DNA of 64,000 nt from positions 992,001-1,056,000 of the forward strand of contig NZ_CP092430.2 in NCBI RefSeq assembly GCF_022374935.2, given 5' to 3'. A program made the position numbers and the translations under genes. Source of the stretch: Mycolicibacter virginiensis. Its GTDB lineage: Bacteria > Actinomycetota > Actinomycetes > Mycobacteriales > Mycobacteriaceae. The notes under the pieces are model-generated. The model was not told where the DNA came from and made no database searches. It was given only the letters and a program-made list of their open reading frames with translations. This document shows, in pieces, positions 55,869 to 64,000 of the stretch. Within the stretch, counting starts at the first letter, position 1. Each line of letters starts with the position of its first letter.

Positions 55869-57233
55869 TTACCGGGACAGCAGGCGGCGCTTTTGTGCGG
55901 CGAACTCCTCGCCGGTCAGATAGCCGGCGTCGTGCAGTTCGCCGAGTTCGCGGATCCCAGCCGCCAGCTCCACCACCGAGGTCAGCGGGGAATGCGCCGC
56001 TGCCACCGCTGTTTGCTCCGCCGAATCCGAGGACGGCTTGCCGGACCCTGCGGACGCGACGGCAGCAGTCGCCTTGCCGCCCTCCGAGCGGCGCTGGTTC
56101 ATGGCGCCGGCCAACGCGCTGCCGCCCATACCGGCCAGGGCCATCTGGCCGAATGCCGTGCCCAGCCCGGCCGGTGACGTGGCGGCGGCGGCGCCGAGCG
56201 GCGTCGAGAAGCTGGCGTGGCGGATCTCGGGGGCGACCTCGGCCCAACTGATGGGCGTTGACAGCGCCCCGAGCGGGAACGCCTCGCCCATGGACACCAC
56301 GACCGCTTCGTGGGGAATTCGGAGGTTCTCCATCGACGGCAGTTCCTCGTGCACTCCCAACTGGTCCAGAGCGTTCAAGATGCGTTTCTGGCCGGCCCGG
56401 AGGATGTCCTGGGTGTCGAAGATCTCTTGGGAGTCCTGCTCGGCGAAATGCATTGCCGCGCCCGCCAGGAAGACACCGAGGATCGACATCGGCAGGGCGA
56501 TCCCAAGGGCGGTCTCGTCGGCGATGACGGCCATCCAGTCGAAGAATCCAGACGGGAGGTCGCTCGGCAACGCTACGCCGGGCAACCCTTGGGCGGCCTC
56601 CGCCGAGCCGGGCCCGGTCAGCGTGGAGGCCAGTCGAGACGACACCGTCTGCGCGAGGTTGGCAGCGGGATTGCCCTGAGCGGCGGTCTGGCTGATTGGT
56701 CCCGCAGGGTTACTGGTCTGCGGCGGCGGCGCGAAGGGCTCCAGCTCTCTGGCGGTCGTCGACAGGGCCGAATAGCTGTACATCGCGGTCGCGTCCTGCG
56801 CCCACATCTCGCCGTATTCGGCTTCGGTGGCCGCGATTGCGGCGGCATTCTGGCCCAGCACGTTGGTGGCCAACAGGGTCAGCAATCGTGCACGGTTGGC
56901 CGCGATGATCGGCGGGGGAACCGTCAAGGCGAACGCAGCCTCGTAGGCGGCCACAGCCGCTTTCGCTTGCAGGGCAGTCTTTTCAGCCTGAGTTGCGGTG
57001 GTGTTCAGCCACGTCGTGAACGGGGTAGCCGCAGCCGCCATCGCCGCCGAGGACGGACCCGACCAAGCCGAGCTGGTCAACTCGGCGACCACCGATTCGT
57101 AACCTGCTGCCGCCGTGTGCAGTTCGGCCGCCAGTCCGCTCCAGGCAGTCGCCGCGGCGAGCATCGGCCCCGAGCCGGCGCCGAGGTACATGAGACCGGA
57201 GTTGACTTCCGGCGGCAACGCAGCGAAATTCAT
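55869..57233 (-). CDS. PPE protein (SVP subfamily) with a C-terminal SHOCT-like domain
   Basis: This 454-residue protein begins [20 protein letters not shown], a complete PPE domain, with the WxG element in [11 protein letters not shown]. The SVP signature is present in the variant form GALSTPISW near residues 325-335. The last 30 residues, [20 protein letters not shown] followed by a basic QKRRLLSR, match the SHOCT oligomerisation motif. A SHOCT tail is not part of standard PPE proteins. ESX export is likely from the PPE domain, but no PE partner is adjacent. A 54-bp repeat array begins 19 bp upstream of the start codon. Confidence 0.85.
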   Translation of the reverse strand: MNFAALPPEVNSGLMYLGAGSGPMLAAATAWSGLAAELHTAAAGYESVVAELTSSAWSGPSSAAMAAAATPFTTWLNTTATQAEKTALQAKAAVAAYEAAFALTVPPPIIAANRARLLTLLATNVLGQNAAAIAATEAEYGEMWAQDATAMYSYSALSTTARELEPFAPPPQTSNPAGPISQTAAQGNPAANLAQTVSSRLASTLTGPGSAEAAQGLPGVALPSDLPSGFFDWMAVIADETALGIALPMSILGVFLAGAAMHFAEQDSQEIFDTQDILRAGQKRILNALDQLGVHEELPSMENLRIPHEAVVVSMGEAFPLGALSTPISWAEVAPEIRHASFSTPLGAAAATSPAGLGTAFGQMALAGMGGSALAGAMNQRRSEGGKATAAVASAGSGKPSSDSAEQTAVAAAHSPLTSVVELAAGIRELGELHDAGYLTGEEFAAQKRRLLSR

Positions 57234-57251
57234 TCGCGGTGGATGCCGGTA

Positions 57252-57398
57252 GCGGCGGAGCCGGGCGCTGCGGGACGCCGCGCTCGGGTTGCGGCGTTCG
57301 CAAGCGCGGCGGAGCCGGGCGCTGCGGGACGCCGCGCTCGGGTTGCGGCGTTCGCAAGCGCGGCGGAGCCGGGCGCTGCGGGACGCCGCGCTCGGGTA
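57252..57398. repeat. Tandem array of a 54-bp extragenic repeat, two full copies plus 39 bp
   Basis: Copies begin at 57252, 57306 and 57360, 54 bp apart. Each has TTCGCAAGCGCGGCGGAG with inner arms GGC/GCC, and outer arms GCGGCGT and ACGCCGC. The array stands 19 bp ahead of the PPE start, so that gene's leader contains it. Same family as 32075 and 45131. The rest of the gap to 57658 (divergent kinase gene) shows no supported gene. Confidence 0.9.
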
Positions 57399-57657
57399 CA
57401 GCGGTCCATTGCAGTTGCATCCCTCCGGTCACGGTTCGGTGGTGTGGTCCGTTCGATCTAACTCGCCCGGCGCTTCACCAGGGGGCTCGACACTCCGGGC
57501 GGCAAACACCTCGACCAAGGGGTCAAAGCCGACGATGCGCTGGGCGTACCACCATTCTCCGAGCCCGAAGCGGTGCCTCGCCATGGTGTTTGACACCCAT
57601 TCGCATGTCAGGGCGACCCGTATGGACATTGCGTGCCGGGCAGACCAGGGTGGTGGT

Positions 57658-58674
57658 ATGAGCCGTTGGACTGGGCTCGTCGACCGATTTCGGCGGCGGG
57701 CGAGCGCGCCCGCGCGGGGGTTTATTCGGCGTGTCGTTCTGATCAACGGTTTGGTCTTCACCTTCGGCACCTTGGTGCTGGCCATGTCGCCCGCCACCGT
57801 TTCGGGGCCTGTCCGATTGGCCGAGATCCCGGTGCTGGTCATTGGGCTGGCAGTCGTGGTGGGGGCCAACGCCCTGCTGTTGCGGTCAAGCCTGGCCCCG
57901 CTGGACCGGCTCGCTGCGTCCATGCGACGGGTTGATCTACTCCGGCACACCGACCGGGTGGACGATACCGGCGACAGTGATCTGCACCACCTGATGGCGT
58001 CGTTCAACGCCATGCTGGACCGGCTGGAGACCGAACGCGCCTCCTCGAGTGCCTTGGTGCTTGTCGCGCAGGAGAACGAGCGGCAGCGGATCGCCAGGGA
58101 GTTGCACGATGAGATCGGCCAAACCCTCACCGTTGCCCTGCTCACCCTCAAACGAGCCGTCGACGCCGCGCCGGATGGAATACGCGGTGACCTCGCGGAC
58201 GCGCAGGAGATCGTGCGGGCAAGTCTCGACGAAGTGCGCGGCATTGCGCGTCGGCTGCGCCCGGATGCGTTGGAAGACCTCGGCTTACAGAGTGCACTGC
58301 AGGCGCTGTGCAACCAGTTCACCCAGGCGAGCGGCATCGATGTGGTCAAAGACATTGGTCCGCAAGCGGAACGATTGAATCCCAACGTGGAGTTGGTGTG
58401 CTATCGCATAGTGCAGGAGAGCTTGACCAATATCGCCCGGCACTCCGGCGCGCAGAAGGTGTGGCTGGATTTGCACGTCGATGCAGCGGGGGAGCTGACC
58501 CTGCGGATCTCCGATGACGGTACGGGCGGGATGAGCGCCGAAGGCGCGGGTATCACCGGAATGCGCGAGCGCGCCCTGCTGGTGCACGGCACCCTGACCA
58601 TCACCTCGTCGGCCGAGCAAGGCACCGAAATCCGGCTGGTGGTGCCGGGCCGACCGGGGGTGGGACGGTCATGA
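57658..58674 (+). CDS. NarL-type sensor histidine kinase
   Basis: The ATG at 57658 gives a 338-residue membrane kinase with two transmembrane helices (about 26-43 and 54-75), a HAMP-like segment, and a HisKA_3 domain: the phosphorylated histidine is His150 in RELHDEIGQTL. The ATPase part shows RIVQESLTNIARHSGA, ISDDGTGGM and GITGMRERALLVHG. The external part between the helices is very short, so it probably senses a membrane or cytoplasmic signal. It overlaps the response-regulator gene by 4 bp. Confidence 0.92.
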   Translation: MSRWTGLVDRFRRRASAPARGFIRRVVLINGLVFTFGTLVLAMSPATVSGPVRLAEIPVLVIGLAVVVGANALLLRSSLAPLDRLAASMRRVDLLRHTDRVDDTGDSDLHHLMASFNAMLDRLETERASSSALVLVAQENERQRIARELHDEIGQTLTVALLTLKRAVDAAPDGIRGDLADAQEIVRASLDEVRGIARRLRPDALEDLGLQSALQALCNQFTQASGIDVVKDIGPQAERLNPNVELVCYRIVQESLTNIARHSGAQKVWLDLHVDAAGELTLRISDDGTGGMSAEGAGITGMRERALLVHGTLTITSSAEQGTEIRLVVPGRPGVGRS

Positions 58675-59330
58675 TGCCGACCCAGCCGGCACGCATCCTG
58701 CTGGCCGACGATCACGCCCTGATGCGCAGTGGGCTGCGGATGATTCTGGACGCCGAGCCCGACCTGTCCGTCGTCGCCGAGGCCGCCGACGGCGCAGAGG
58801 CGCTCGCGGCGTTACAGGACACTCCCGTCGACCTGGCCATTCTGGACATCGCGATGCCGCGGATGACGGGACTGCAGGCCGCCCGCGAGATCAACCGCAA
58901 CCATCCCCACGTGCGGGTGCTGATGCTGTCGATGCACGACAACGAGCAGTATTTCTTCGAAGCCCTCAAGGCCGGCGCGTCGGGCTACGTCTTGAAGTCG
59001 GTAGCCGACCGCGACCTGCTCGAGGCGTGCCGGGCCACGATTCGCGGTGAGCCGTTTCTCTACGCCGGTGCGGTGACCGCCCTGATCCGCGACTACCTGC
59101 ACCGGGCGCGGCACGGCAATACGTTGCCCGAGACCATCCTCACGCCCCGGGAAGAGGAAGTCCTCAAGCTGATCGCCGAGGGCTTCTCGGCGCGGGAGAT
59201 CGCTAAGACGCTCGGCATCAGCGCCAAGACGGTCGACCGCCACCGGACCAACACCCTGCAGAAACTGGGCTTGCGTGACCGCCTCGCGCTCACCCGGTAT
59301 GCAATCAGGACCGGGTTGATCGAGCCGTAG
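58671..59330 (+). CDS. NarL/LuxR-family response regulator
   Basis: This 219-residue regulator has a receiver domain with LADDHALMRSGL, the phosphoacceptor Asp59 in LDIAMPRMTG, and the conserved Thr/Ser and Lys (LMLSMHD, YVLKSV). A LuxR-type helix-turn-helix follows at about 150-195 (TPREEEVLKLIAEGFSAREI and KTVDRHRTNTLQKLGL). It is the partner of the overlapping kinase. It lies upstream of the mrp operon on the same strand with a 246-bp gap, so it may regulate it. Confidence 0.93.
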   Translation: MMPTQPARILLADDHALMRSGLRMILDAEPDLSVVAEAADGAEALAALQDTPVDLAILDIAMPRMTGLQAAREINRNHPHVRVLMLSMHDNEQYFFEALKAGASGYVLKSVADRDLLEACRATIRGEPFLYAGAVTALIRDYLHRARHGNTLPETILTPREEEVLKLIAEGFSAREIAKTLGISAKTVDRHRTNTLQKLGLRDRLALTRYAIRTGLIEP

Positions 59331-59345
59331 GCGGGCGCGTCCGTA

Positions 59346-59388
59346 GCGGCGTTCGCAAGGGCGGCGCAGCCGGGGGACGGGACGCCGC
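59346..59388. repeat. Single copy of the 54-55 bp extragenic repeat family
   Basis: One unit lies between the response regulator and mrp: outer arms GCGGCGT (59346-59352) and ACGCCGC (59382-59388), core TTCGCAAGGGCGGCGCAGCC with inner GGC/GCC arms around GCA. The arms equal those of the 57252 array. Further on, GGGTG/CACCC (59399-59411) and CCCCC/GGGGG inverted repeats occur, perhaps regulatory for mrp. Confidence 0.8.
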
Positions 59389-59576
59389 CACCAACTATGG
59401 GTGTTTCACCCCCCGCCGAATGGGGGTTGTATTCCATGGCGCGCGGCCGCCGCACCACACAAACTGGAATCAGTGGTGGTGGGAGATGGGTGCGGCCGTG
59501 TTCTGAGCGCGTCCGCGGTCTCCTCACGATTGGCCACGACTGAACGCATCGACTTAAACGAAACGGCCCGTGGAGC

Positions 59577-62474
59577 GTGATGCTGGCGATACTGCTTGCC
59601 CATGTTGTTGGCACCGCTGCCGCACCAGCGTTGGTGCGCAGGTGGGGCAGGGCGGCGTTCTATCCGCTGGGATCGATCCCGCTGGTATCGCTGGGTTGGG
59701 TGGTGGCGAACTGGCCGGCCGGCCCGGCCGCCGACCATCGCGTCACGGTGCCCTGGGTGCCCGGACTGTCGATGGACATCGCGCTGCGGTTCGATTCATT
59801 GAGCGCGATCATGTGCGTGCTGGCGCTGGGGATCGGCGCCCTGGTCTTGTTCTACTGCGCCGCATACTTCCGGCCGGTCGGGGCGCATGGGACCGATCCG
59901 CGGCTGCCCAGCTTCGCCGCGAAGATGGTCGGTTTCGCCGGAGCGATGTTCGGGCTGATGGTCGCCGACAACGCACTGGTGCTCTACGTCTTCTGGGAAA
60001 TGACGACGGTGTTGTCGTTCCTGCTGATCGGTCACTACGCCGAACGTGCGGTCAATCGCCGCGCCGCCATCCAGGCGTTGCTGGTGACCACCGCCGGCGG
60101 GCTGGCCATGCTGGTCGGCATCATCATGCTCGGCAACGCCGCGGGCACATACCTGTTGTCGGAGCTGGTGGCCCATCCCCCGTCGGGCACCGTCGTCACC
60201 GTTGGGGTGCTGCTGATCCTGGTCGGCGCGCTCAGCAAGTCGGCGATCGTGCCGCTGCACTTCTGGCTGCCGGGCGCCATGGCGGCACCGACACCAGTCA
60301 GCGCTTACCTGCACGCCGCGGCCATGGTCAAGGCCGGGATCTATCTGGTGGCGAGGCTCGCCCCGGGGTTCGCCGATTCGCCCGGATGGCGGCCCACGCT
60401 GCTGATTCTGGGCTTGGCCACCGCGCTGTTGGCCGGATGGCGGGCTGTGCGCGAGTACGACCTCAAGCTGCTGCTGGCATACAGCACCGTCAGCCAGCTG
60501 GGCCTGATGATCGTGCTGGTCGGAGCCGGCACCGGTGACCTCATGCTGGCCGGGCTGACCGCCATGTGCGCGCACGCGGCGGCCAAGGCCACCCTGTTCA
60601 TGGTGGTCGGGATCATCGACCATGCCACCGGCACCCGCGATCTGCGTGAACTGGCCGGACTCGGACGCCGTTGTCCGGCGCTGTTCGTGATCGCCGCCGC
60701 GGCCGCCGCCAGCATGGCCGGAGTACCGCCGTTCGTGGGCTTCATCGCCAAGGAGACCATCTTCGGCGCCGAGGCACAGTCCACGGTCCTGGGCTCTGCC
60801 GGTCCGTACGTGCTGGCCGCGGGCGTGCTCGCCTCGATGTTCACCGTGATCTACAGCGTGCGGTTCGTGTGGGGCGGCTTCGCCAGCAAGGGCCGGACCG
60901 TGCCGAGTGCTCCCGTGGCCGAACTGCACCGACCGGAAGTGTCCTTCCTGGCACCTCCGGCCGTGCTGGCCGGCGCCAGCCTGGTCTTGGGGTTGTGTGC
61001 GCTCACCCTCGACACCGTGTTGCGCAGCTACGCCGACACCATGCCCGGCGGAACCGGCTATCACCTGGCGCTGTGGCACGGCGTGGGTCTGCCGGTGTTG
61101 CTGTCGGCACTGGTCCTGGTGGTCGGCACCGGTGTGTTCGCCGCCCGTGGCCCGCTGCGTCTGTCCCGGTTGCGCCGGCTGCCGATGGGCAAGGCGGATC
61201 GCATCTATGACGAAGTCCTTCGGCTGCTCGATGTGGCAGCGGTGCGGCTGACCGGTATCACCCAGCGGGGCTCCCTGCCGGTTAACCAGGGGATGATCTT
61301 CGCGACGCTGGTGGTGCTCCCGCTGACGGCGCTGGCATTGGGCGCGCGAAACCAGGTCGAACTGCACCTGTGGGACACCCCGCTGCAGTTGACCGTCGCG
61401 GTGCTGGTGGTCGCCGGCGGGATCGGCGCGACCATGGCTCGCAACCGGCTGTCCGCGGTGTTGATGGTCGGGGTGACTGGTTACGGGTGCGCGGCGGCAT
61501 TCGCTTTCCACGGTGCGCCCGACCTGGCCCTGACCCAGCTGCTGGTCGAGACCGTGACCCTGGTGATCTTCGTGCTTGTGTTGCGCACGCTTCCGGCGGA
61601 GGCCGAGCGACCCACCATGGCGCTGAACCGGCTGCCGCGCATAGTGCTGGCCGCCGCGGCAGGCGTCAGCGTCGCGGTGCTGGCGGCCTTCGCGATGGCG
61701 GCGCGCACCCGCGACGGCGTGGCCGAAGCGTTGCCCGAAGCGGCGTACGTCCGCGGCCACGGAGCCAACACCGTCAACGTGCTGCTGGTCGATATCCGAG
61801 CCTGGGACACCCTCGGTGAGATCTCGGTGCTGCTGGTCGCCGCGACCGGTGTGGCCTCGATGGTGTTCCGCAACCGCCGATTCGGCCGGGCACCACGGAT
61901 TGCCGATGCCGGCACGCCGCGCAAGACCGCGGGCATCACCACGCCCTACAGCCCGGCGATCGGGTCCACCACCTGGCTGCGGGGCAGCGCTTACCACGAT
62001 CCCAACGAGCGGTCGCTGGTGCTGGAGGTCGCGACGCGGGTCATCTTCCCGCTGATCATGGTGGTCTCGATCTACTTCCTGTTCGCCGGGCACAACTATC
62101 CCGGCGGTGGCTTCGCGGGCGGGCTAGCCGCCGGACTGGGGCTGGCATTGCGCTACCTGGCCGGCGGTCGATACGAGCTCGGCGAGACACTGCCCCTGGA
62201 CTCCAGCAAGATCCTGGGTGTGGGGCTGGCCTTGGTCGGTGGGACCGCGCTGGCGTCATTGTTCCTGGGGGCGCCGGTGCTGTCCTCGGCGGTGCTGAGC
62301 TTCACGTTGCCGGTGGTGGGGCACGTCGATGTGGTGACGTCATTGTTCTTCGATCTGGGCGTGTATCTGGTTGTGGTCGGCATGGTGCTCGATGTGCTGC
62401 GCAGCCTGGGCGTGCGATTGGACCAGGAGCTTGAATCGCATCCCCCGACCCGACCGTTGGCAGGAGTGTCATGA
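59577..62474 (+). CDS. mrpA: Na+/H+ antiporter subunit A with fused subunit B region (MrpA/MnhA)
   Basis: This 965-residue protein begins at a GTG that is followed directly by an ATG. The first 500 residues are the NuoL/M-like antiporter domain, with many helices and KSAIVPLHFWLPGAMAAPTPVSAYLHAAAMVKAG. The middle has a DUF4040-type segment. The C-terminus (about 800-965) matches MnhB (RVIFPLIMVVSIYFLFAGHN followed by YPGGGFAGGL), so subunits A and B are fused, as is usual in actinobacteria. With C and D it forms the Mrp complex that exports Na+ for H+. Overlaps mrpC by 4 bp. Confidence 0.93.
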   Translation: MMLAILLAHVVGTAAAPALVRRWGRAAFYPLGSIPLVSLGWVVANWPAGPAADHRVTVPWVPGLSMDIALRFDSLSAIMCVLALGIGALVLFYCAAYFRPVGAHGTDPRLPSFAAKMVGFAGAMFGLMVADNALVLYVFWEMTTVLSFLLIGHYAERAVNRRAAIQALLVTTAGGLAMLVGIIMLGNAAGTYLLSELVAHPPSGTVVTVGVLLILVGALSKSAIVPLHFWLPGAMAAPTPVSAYLHAAAMVKAGIYLVARLAPGFADSPGWRPTLLILGLATALLAGWRAVREYDLKLLLAYSTVSQLGLMIVLVGAGTGDLMLAGLTAMCAHAAAKATLFMVVGIIDHATGTRDLRELAGLGRRCPALFVIAAAAAASMAGVPPFVGFIAKETIFGAEAQSTVLGSAGPYVLAAGVLASMFTVIYSVRFVWGGFASKGRTVPSAPVAELHRPEVSFLAPPAVLAGASLVLGLCALTLDTVLRSYADTMPGGTGYHLALWHGVGLPVLLSALVLVVGTGVFAARGPLRLSRLRRLPMGKADRIYDEVLRLLDVAAVRLTGITQRGSLPVNQGMIFATLVVLPLTALALGARNQVELHLWDTPLQLTVAVLVVAGGIGATMARNRLSAVLMVGVTGYGCAAAFAFHGAPDLALTQLLVETVTLVIFVLVLRTLPAEAERPTMALNRLPRIVLAAAAGVSVAVLAAFAMAARTRDGVAEALPEAAYVRGHGANTVNVLLVDIRAWDTLGEISVLLVAATGVASMVFRNRRFGRAPRIADAGTPRKTAGITTPYSPAIGSTTWLRGSAYHDPNERSLVLEVATRVIFPLIMVVSIYFLFAGHNYPGGGFAGGLAAGLGLALRYLAGGRYELGETLPLDSSKILGVGLALVGGTALASLFLGAPVLSSAVLSFTLPVVGHVDVVTSLFFDLGVYLVVVGMVLDVLRSLGVRLDQELESHPPTRPLAGVS

Positions 62475-62920
62475 CCGCCCATCTGATTCCGTTGCTGATG
62501 GCCGCCGGGCTCACGTCGTGCGGGGTCTACATGTTGCTGGAACGCAGCCTGACCCGAATGTTATTGGGCCTGATGATGATCGGGAATGCCATCAACCTGC
62601 TGATCATCGATGTCGGCGGACCTGACGGGAATCCGCCGATCCTCTGGGCCAGCTCCGGTAAGGAAACCGACGCCGACCCGCTGGCTCAGGCCATGGTGCT
62701 GACCTCCATCGTCATCACCATGGGCGTGGGCGCGTTCGTGCTAGCCCTGACCTACCGCTCTTACAACCTGACGACCACGGACGACATCGGCGACGACCAG
62801 GAAGCCACCCGCGTCTCGCAGCTGTCCGACGAAGAGGTCATCGCCGCCGAACCGGAACAGGGCGTGCCAGTGGCCGCCGGTGACCTCGACGCCGTTCCCG
62901 AAAGCGAGGTGTCACGGTGA
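62471..62920 (+). CDS. mrpC: Na+/H+ antiporter subunit C (MrpC/MnhC)
   Basis: This 149-residue NuoK-like subunit has three helices (about 5-25, 30-50 and 78-98), with GLMMIGNAINLLIIDVG and DPLAQAMVLTSIVITMG as family blocks. The last 45 residues are an acidic cytoplasmic extension. It overlaps both neighbours by 4 bp (ATGA with mrpA and GTGA with mrpD), so the operon is translated in a coupled way. Confidence 0.93.
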   Translation: MTAHLIPLLMAAGLTSCGVYMLLERSLTRMLLGLMMIGNAINLLIIDVGGPDGNPPILWASSGKETDADPLAQAMVLTSIVITMGVGAFVLALTYRSYNLTTTDDIGDDQEATRVSQLSDEEVIAAEPEQGVPVAAGDLDAVPESEVSR

Positions 62921-64000
62921 GTCTCGCCGCTGTCTTGATGCCGCTGCCGGTGTTGCTGCCCACGCTGGGCGCGGCACTGACGCTGATCGTCGGCCGTCGT
63001 CCCCGGCTCCAGCGCCCGATCACCATCGGTGTGCTGTGTGCGGTGGCCGCGGTCAGCGCGGCGCTGCTGTATCTGACCGACCGCAACGGCACCCTGGTGC
63101 TGCATGTCGGAGGCTGGGGTCCGACCGAGCAGAAGGTGGGGCCGCTGGGCATCAGCCTGGTCGTCGACCGATTGTCGGCACTGATGCTGGTGGTGTCGGC
63201 GGTCGTGTTGCTGGCGGTCATGGTCTATGCCATCGGGCAGGGCGTGCGCGACGGCGACGACCGCCAGCCGGTGTCGATCTTCCTGCCCACCTATCTGACC
63301 CTGGCTACCGGCGTCTCCCTGGCGTTTCTTGCCGGTGACCTGTTCAACCTGTTTGTCGGGTTCGAGATGCTGCTCTCGGCGAGCTTCGTCTTGCTGACCA
63401 TCGGCGCCAGTGCCGAACGCATCCGCGCCGGCATCGGCTACGTGATGGTCTCGATGGCCTCGTCGTTGGTCTTTCTGTTGGGCATCGCCCTGGTCTACGC
63501 CTCGACCGGAACCTTGAACCTCGCCGAACTGGCGACGCGGACCGGCGCGCTGCCCAGCGGCACCCGAAGCGCGGTGTTCGCGGTGCTGCTGGTGGCGTTC
63601 GGCATCAAGGCCGCGGTGTTCCCACTGTCGGCGTGGTTGCCGGACGCGTATCCCACCGCGCCCGCCCCGATCACCGCGGTCTTCGCCGGGATTCTGACCA
63701 AAGTCGGTGTGTACGCGATCATCCGGGCGCACTCCCTGCTGTTCCCCGACGGCGGCCTCGACTCGGTGTTGCTGGTCGCGGCGCTGTTGACCATGCTGAT
63801 CGGGATCTTCGGTGCCATCGCGCAAAGCGATATCAAGCGGATCTTGTCCTTCACGTTGGTCAGCCACATCGGTTTCATGATGTTCGGGGTCGCGTTGTCG
63901 AGCCAGCTGGGTATGTCGGGCGCGATCTTCTACGTAATGCACCACATCATCGTGATGACCACCCTGTTCCTGGCGGCCGGACTGATCGAACGCCAGGGCG
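62917..64000 (+). CDS. mrpD: Na+/H+ antiporter subunit D (MrpD/MnhD), truncated by the window end
   Basis: A GTG at 62917 that overlaps the mrpC stop gives an open frame that runs past the end of the window; 361 codons are visible. It is a NuoN-like antiporter subunit with FVGFEMLLSASFVLL, the KAAVFPLSAWLPDAYPTAPA block including the conserved Lys, and IKRILSFTLVSHIGFMMFGVAL. It is part of the Mrp complex. Subunits E, F and G are expected downstream, beyond the window. Confidence 0.92.
   Translation, partial: MSLAAVLMPLPVLLPTLGAALTLIVGRRPRLQRPITIGVLCAVAAVSAALLYLTDRNGTLVLHVGGWGPTEQKVGPLGISLVVDRLSALMLVVSAVVLLAVMVYAIGQGVRDGDDRQPVSIFLPTYLTLATGVSLAFLAGDLFNLFVGFEMLLSASFVLLTIGASAERIRAGIGYVMVSMASSLVFLLGIALVYASTGTLNLAELATRTGALPSGTRSAVFAVLLVAFGIKAAVFPLSAWLPDAYPTAPAPITAVFAGILTKVGVYAIIRAHSLLFPDGGLDSVLLVAALLTMLIGIFGAIAQSDIKRILSFTLVSHIGFMMFGVALSSQLGMSGAIFYVMHHIIVMTTLFLAAGLIERQG

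Noticed and set aside
57429..57584. Minus-strand frame of 51 residues beginning MARHRFGLGEWWYAQ
   Set aside because: GC-rich third positions look coding, but there is no ribosome site and no known family, and the region is the divergent leader of the kinase and PPE genes.

Overview
The window is chromosomal DNA of a Mycobacterium sensu lato species. The GC content is high. The genes include PPE proteins, a PGRS-type glycine-rich sequence, MmpS/MmpL pairs, F420-type LLM oxidoreductases, PerM, and a 13E12-family HNH protein. From memory of the M. tuberculosis H37Rv gene order, the backbone follows Rv0924c to Rv0959: mntH, Rv0926c, Rv0927c, ku, ligD, Rv0939, Rv0940c, Rv0944, Rv0945, pgi, chorismate mutase, uvrD1, Rv0950c, sucCD, Rv0953c, Rv0954, perM, purNH, Rv0958 and Rv0959. 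The exact species cannot be told from this window.

Layout. 1-2.2 kb: the start of a SAM methyltransferase and a PPE gene broken by one frameshift. 2.3-5.6 kb: mntH, a DapB-like oxidoreductase and an SDR. 5.7-9.7 kb: a TetR-mmpS-mmpL module. 9.7-13.9 kb: the NHEJ genes ku and ligD, then a FAH-family hydrolase. 13.9-18.3 kb: two tandem copies of a secreted PGRS-linker GH5 glycosidase of the endoglycoceramidase type. 18.8-23.7 kb: an LLM enzyme, a DUF4873/AurF-like pair, a small membrane protein, a Nei/Fpg glycosylase and an SDR. 23.7-25.4 kb: cysW and cysT permeases without cysA or subI. 25.8-30.3 kb: a second mmpS-mmpL module with a small secreted protein and a divergent TetR. 30.4-39.4 kb: pgi, chorismate mutase, uvrD1, a membrane protein, an M23 peptidase and sucCD. 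39.5-47.4 kb: a thiolase-like protein, an LLM enzyme, an Rv0954-like protein, perM, an unknown gene and purNH. 47.4-57.2 kb: the HNH protein, an amidohydrolase with TetR, an esterase, a MoxR/VWA pair and a PPE with a SHOCT-like tail. 57.7-64 kb: a NarL-type two-component system and an Mrp antiporter operon that runs off the end.

Functional groupings. Ku and LigD together make the bacterial NHEJ system, and UvrD1 (a known Ku partner in mycobacteria) lies 20 kb away. The two mmpSL modules share a short operator-like sequence, CCGTACCGT, beside related TetR genes, so they may be controlled alike. PurN/PurH, SucC/SucD and MrpAB/C/D are tight operons with 4-bp or very short junctions.

Less ordinary material. 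A family of 54-55 bp extragenic repeats occurs at four loci, three of them just ahead of start codons. The outer arms of these repeats change in a compensating way from locus to locus. A separate 56-bp unit repeats six times between uvrD1 and its convergent neighbour. The tandem PGRS-GH5 enzymes and the PPE-SHOCT fusion are the most interesting protein-level observations.
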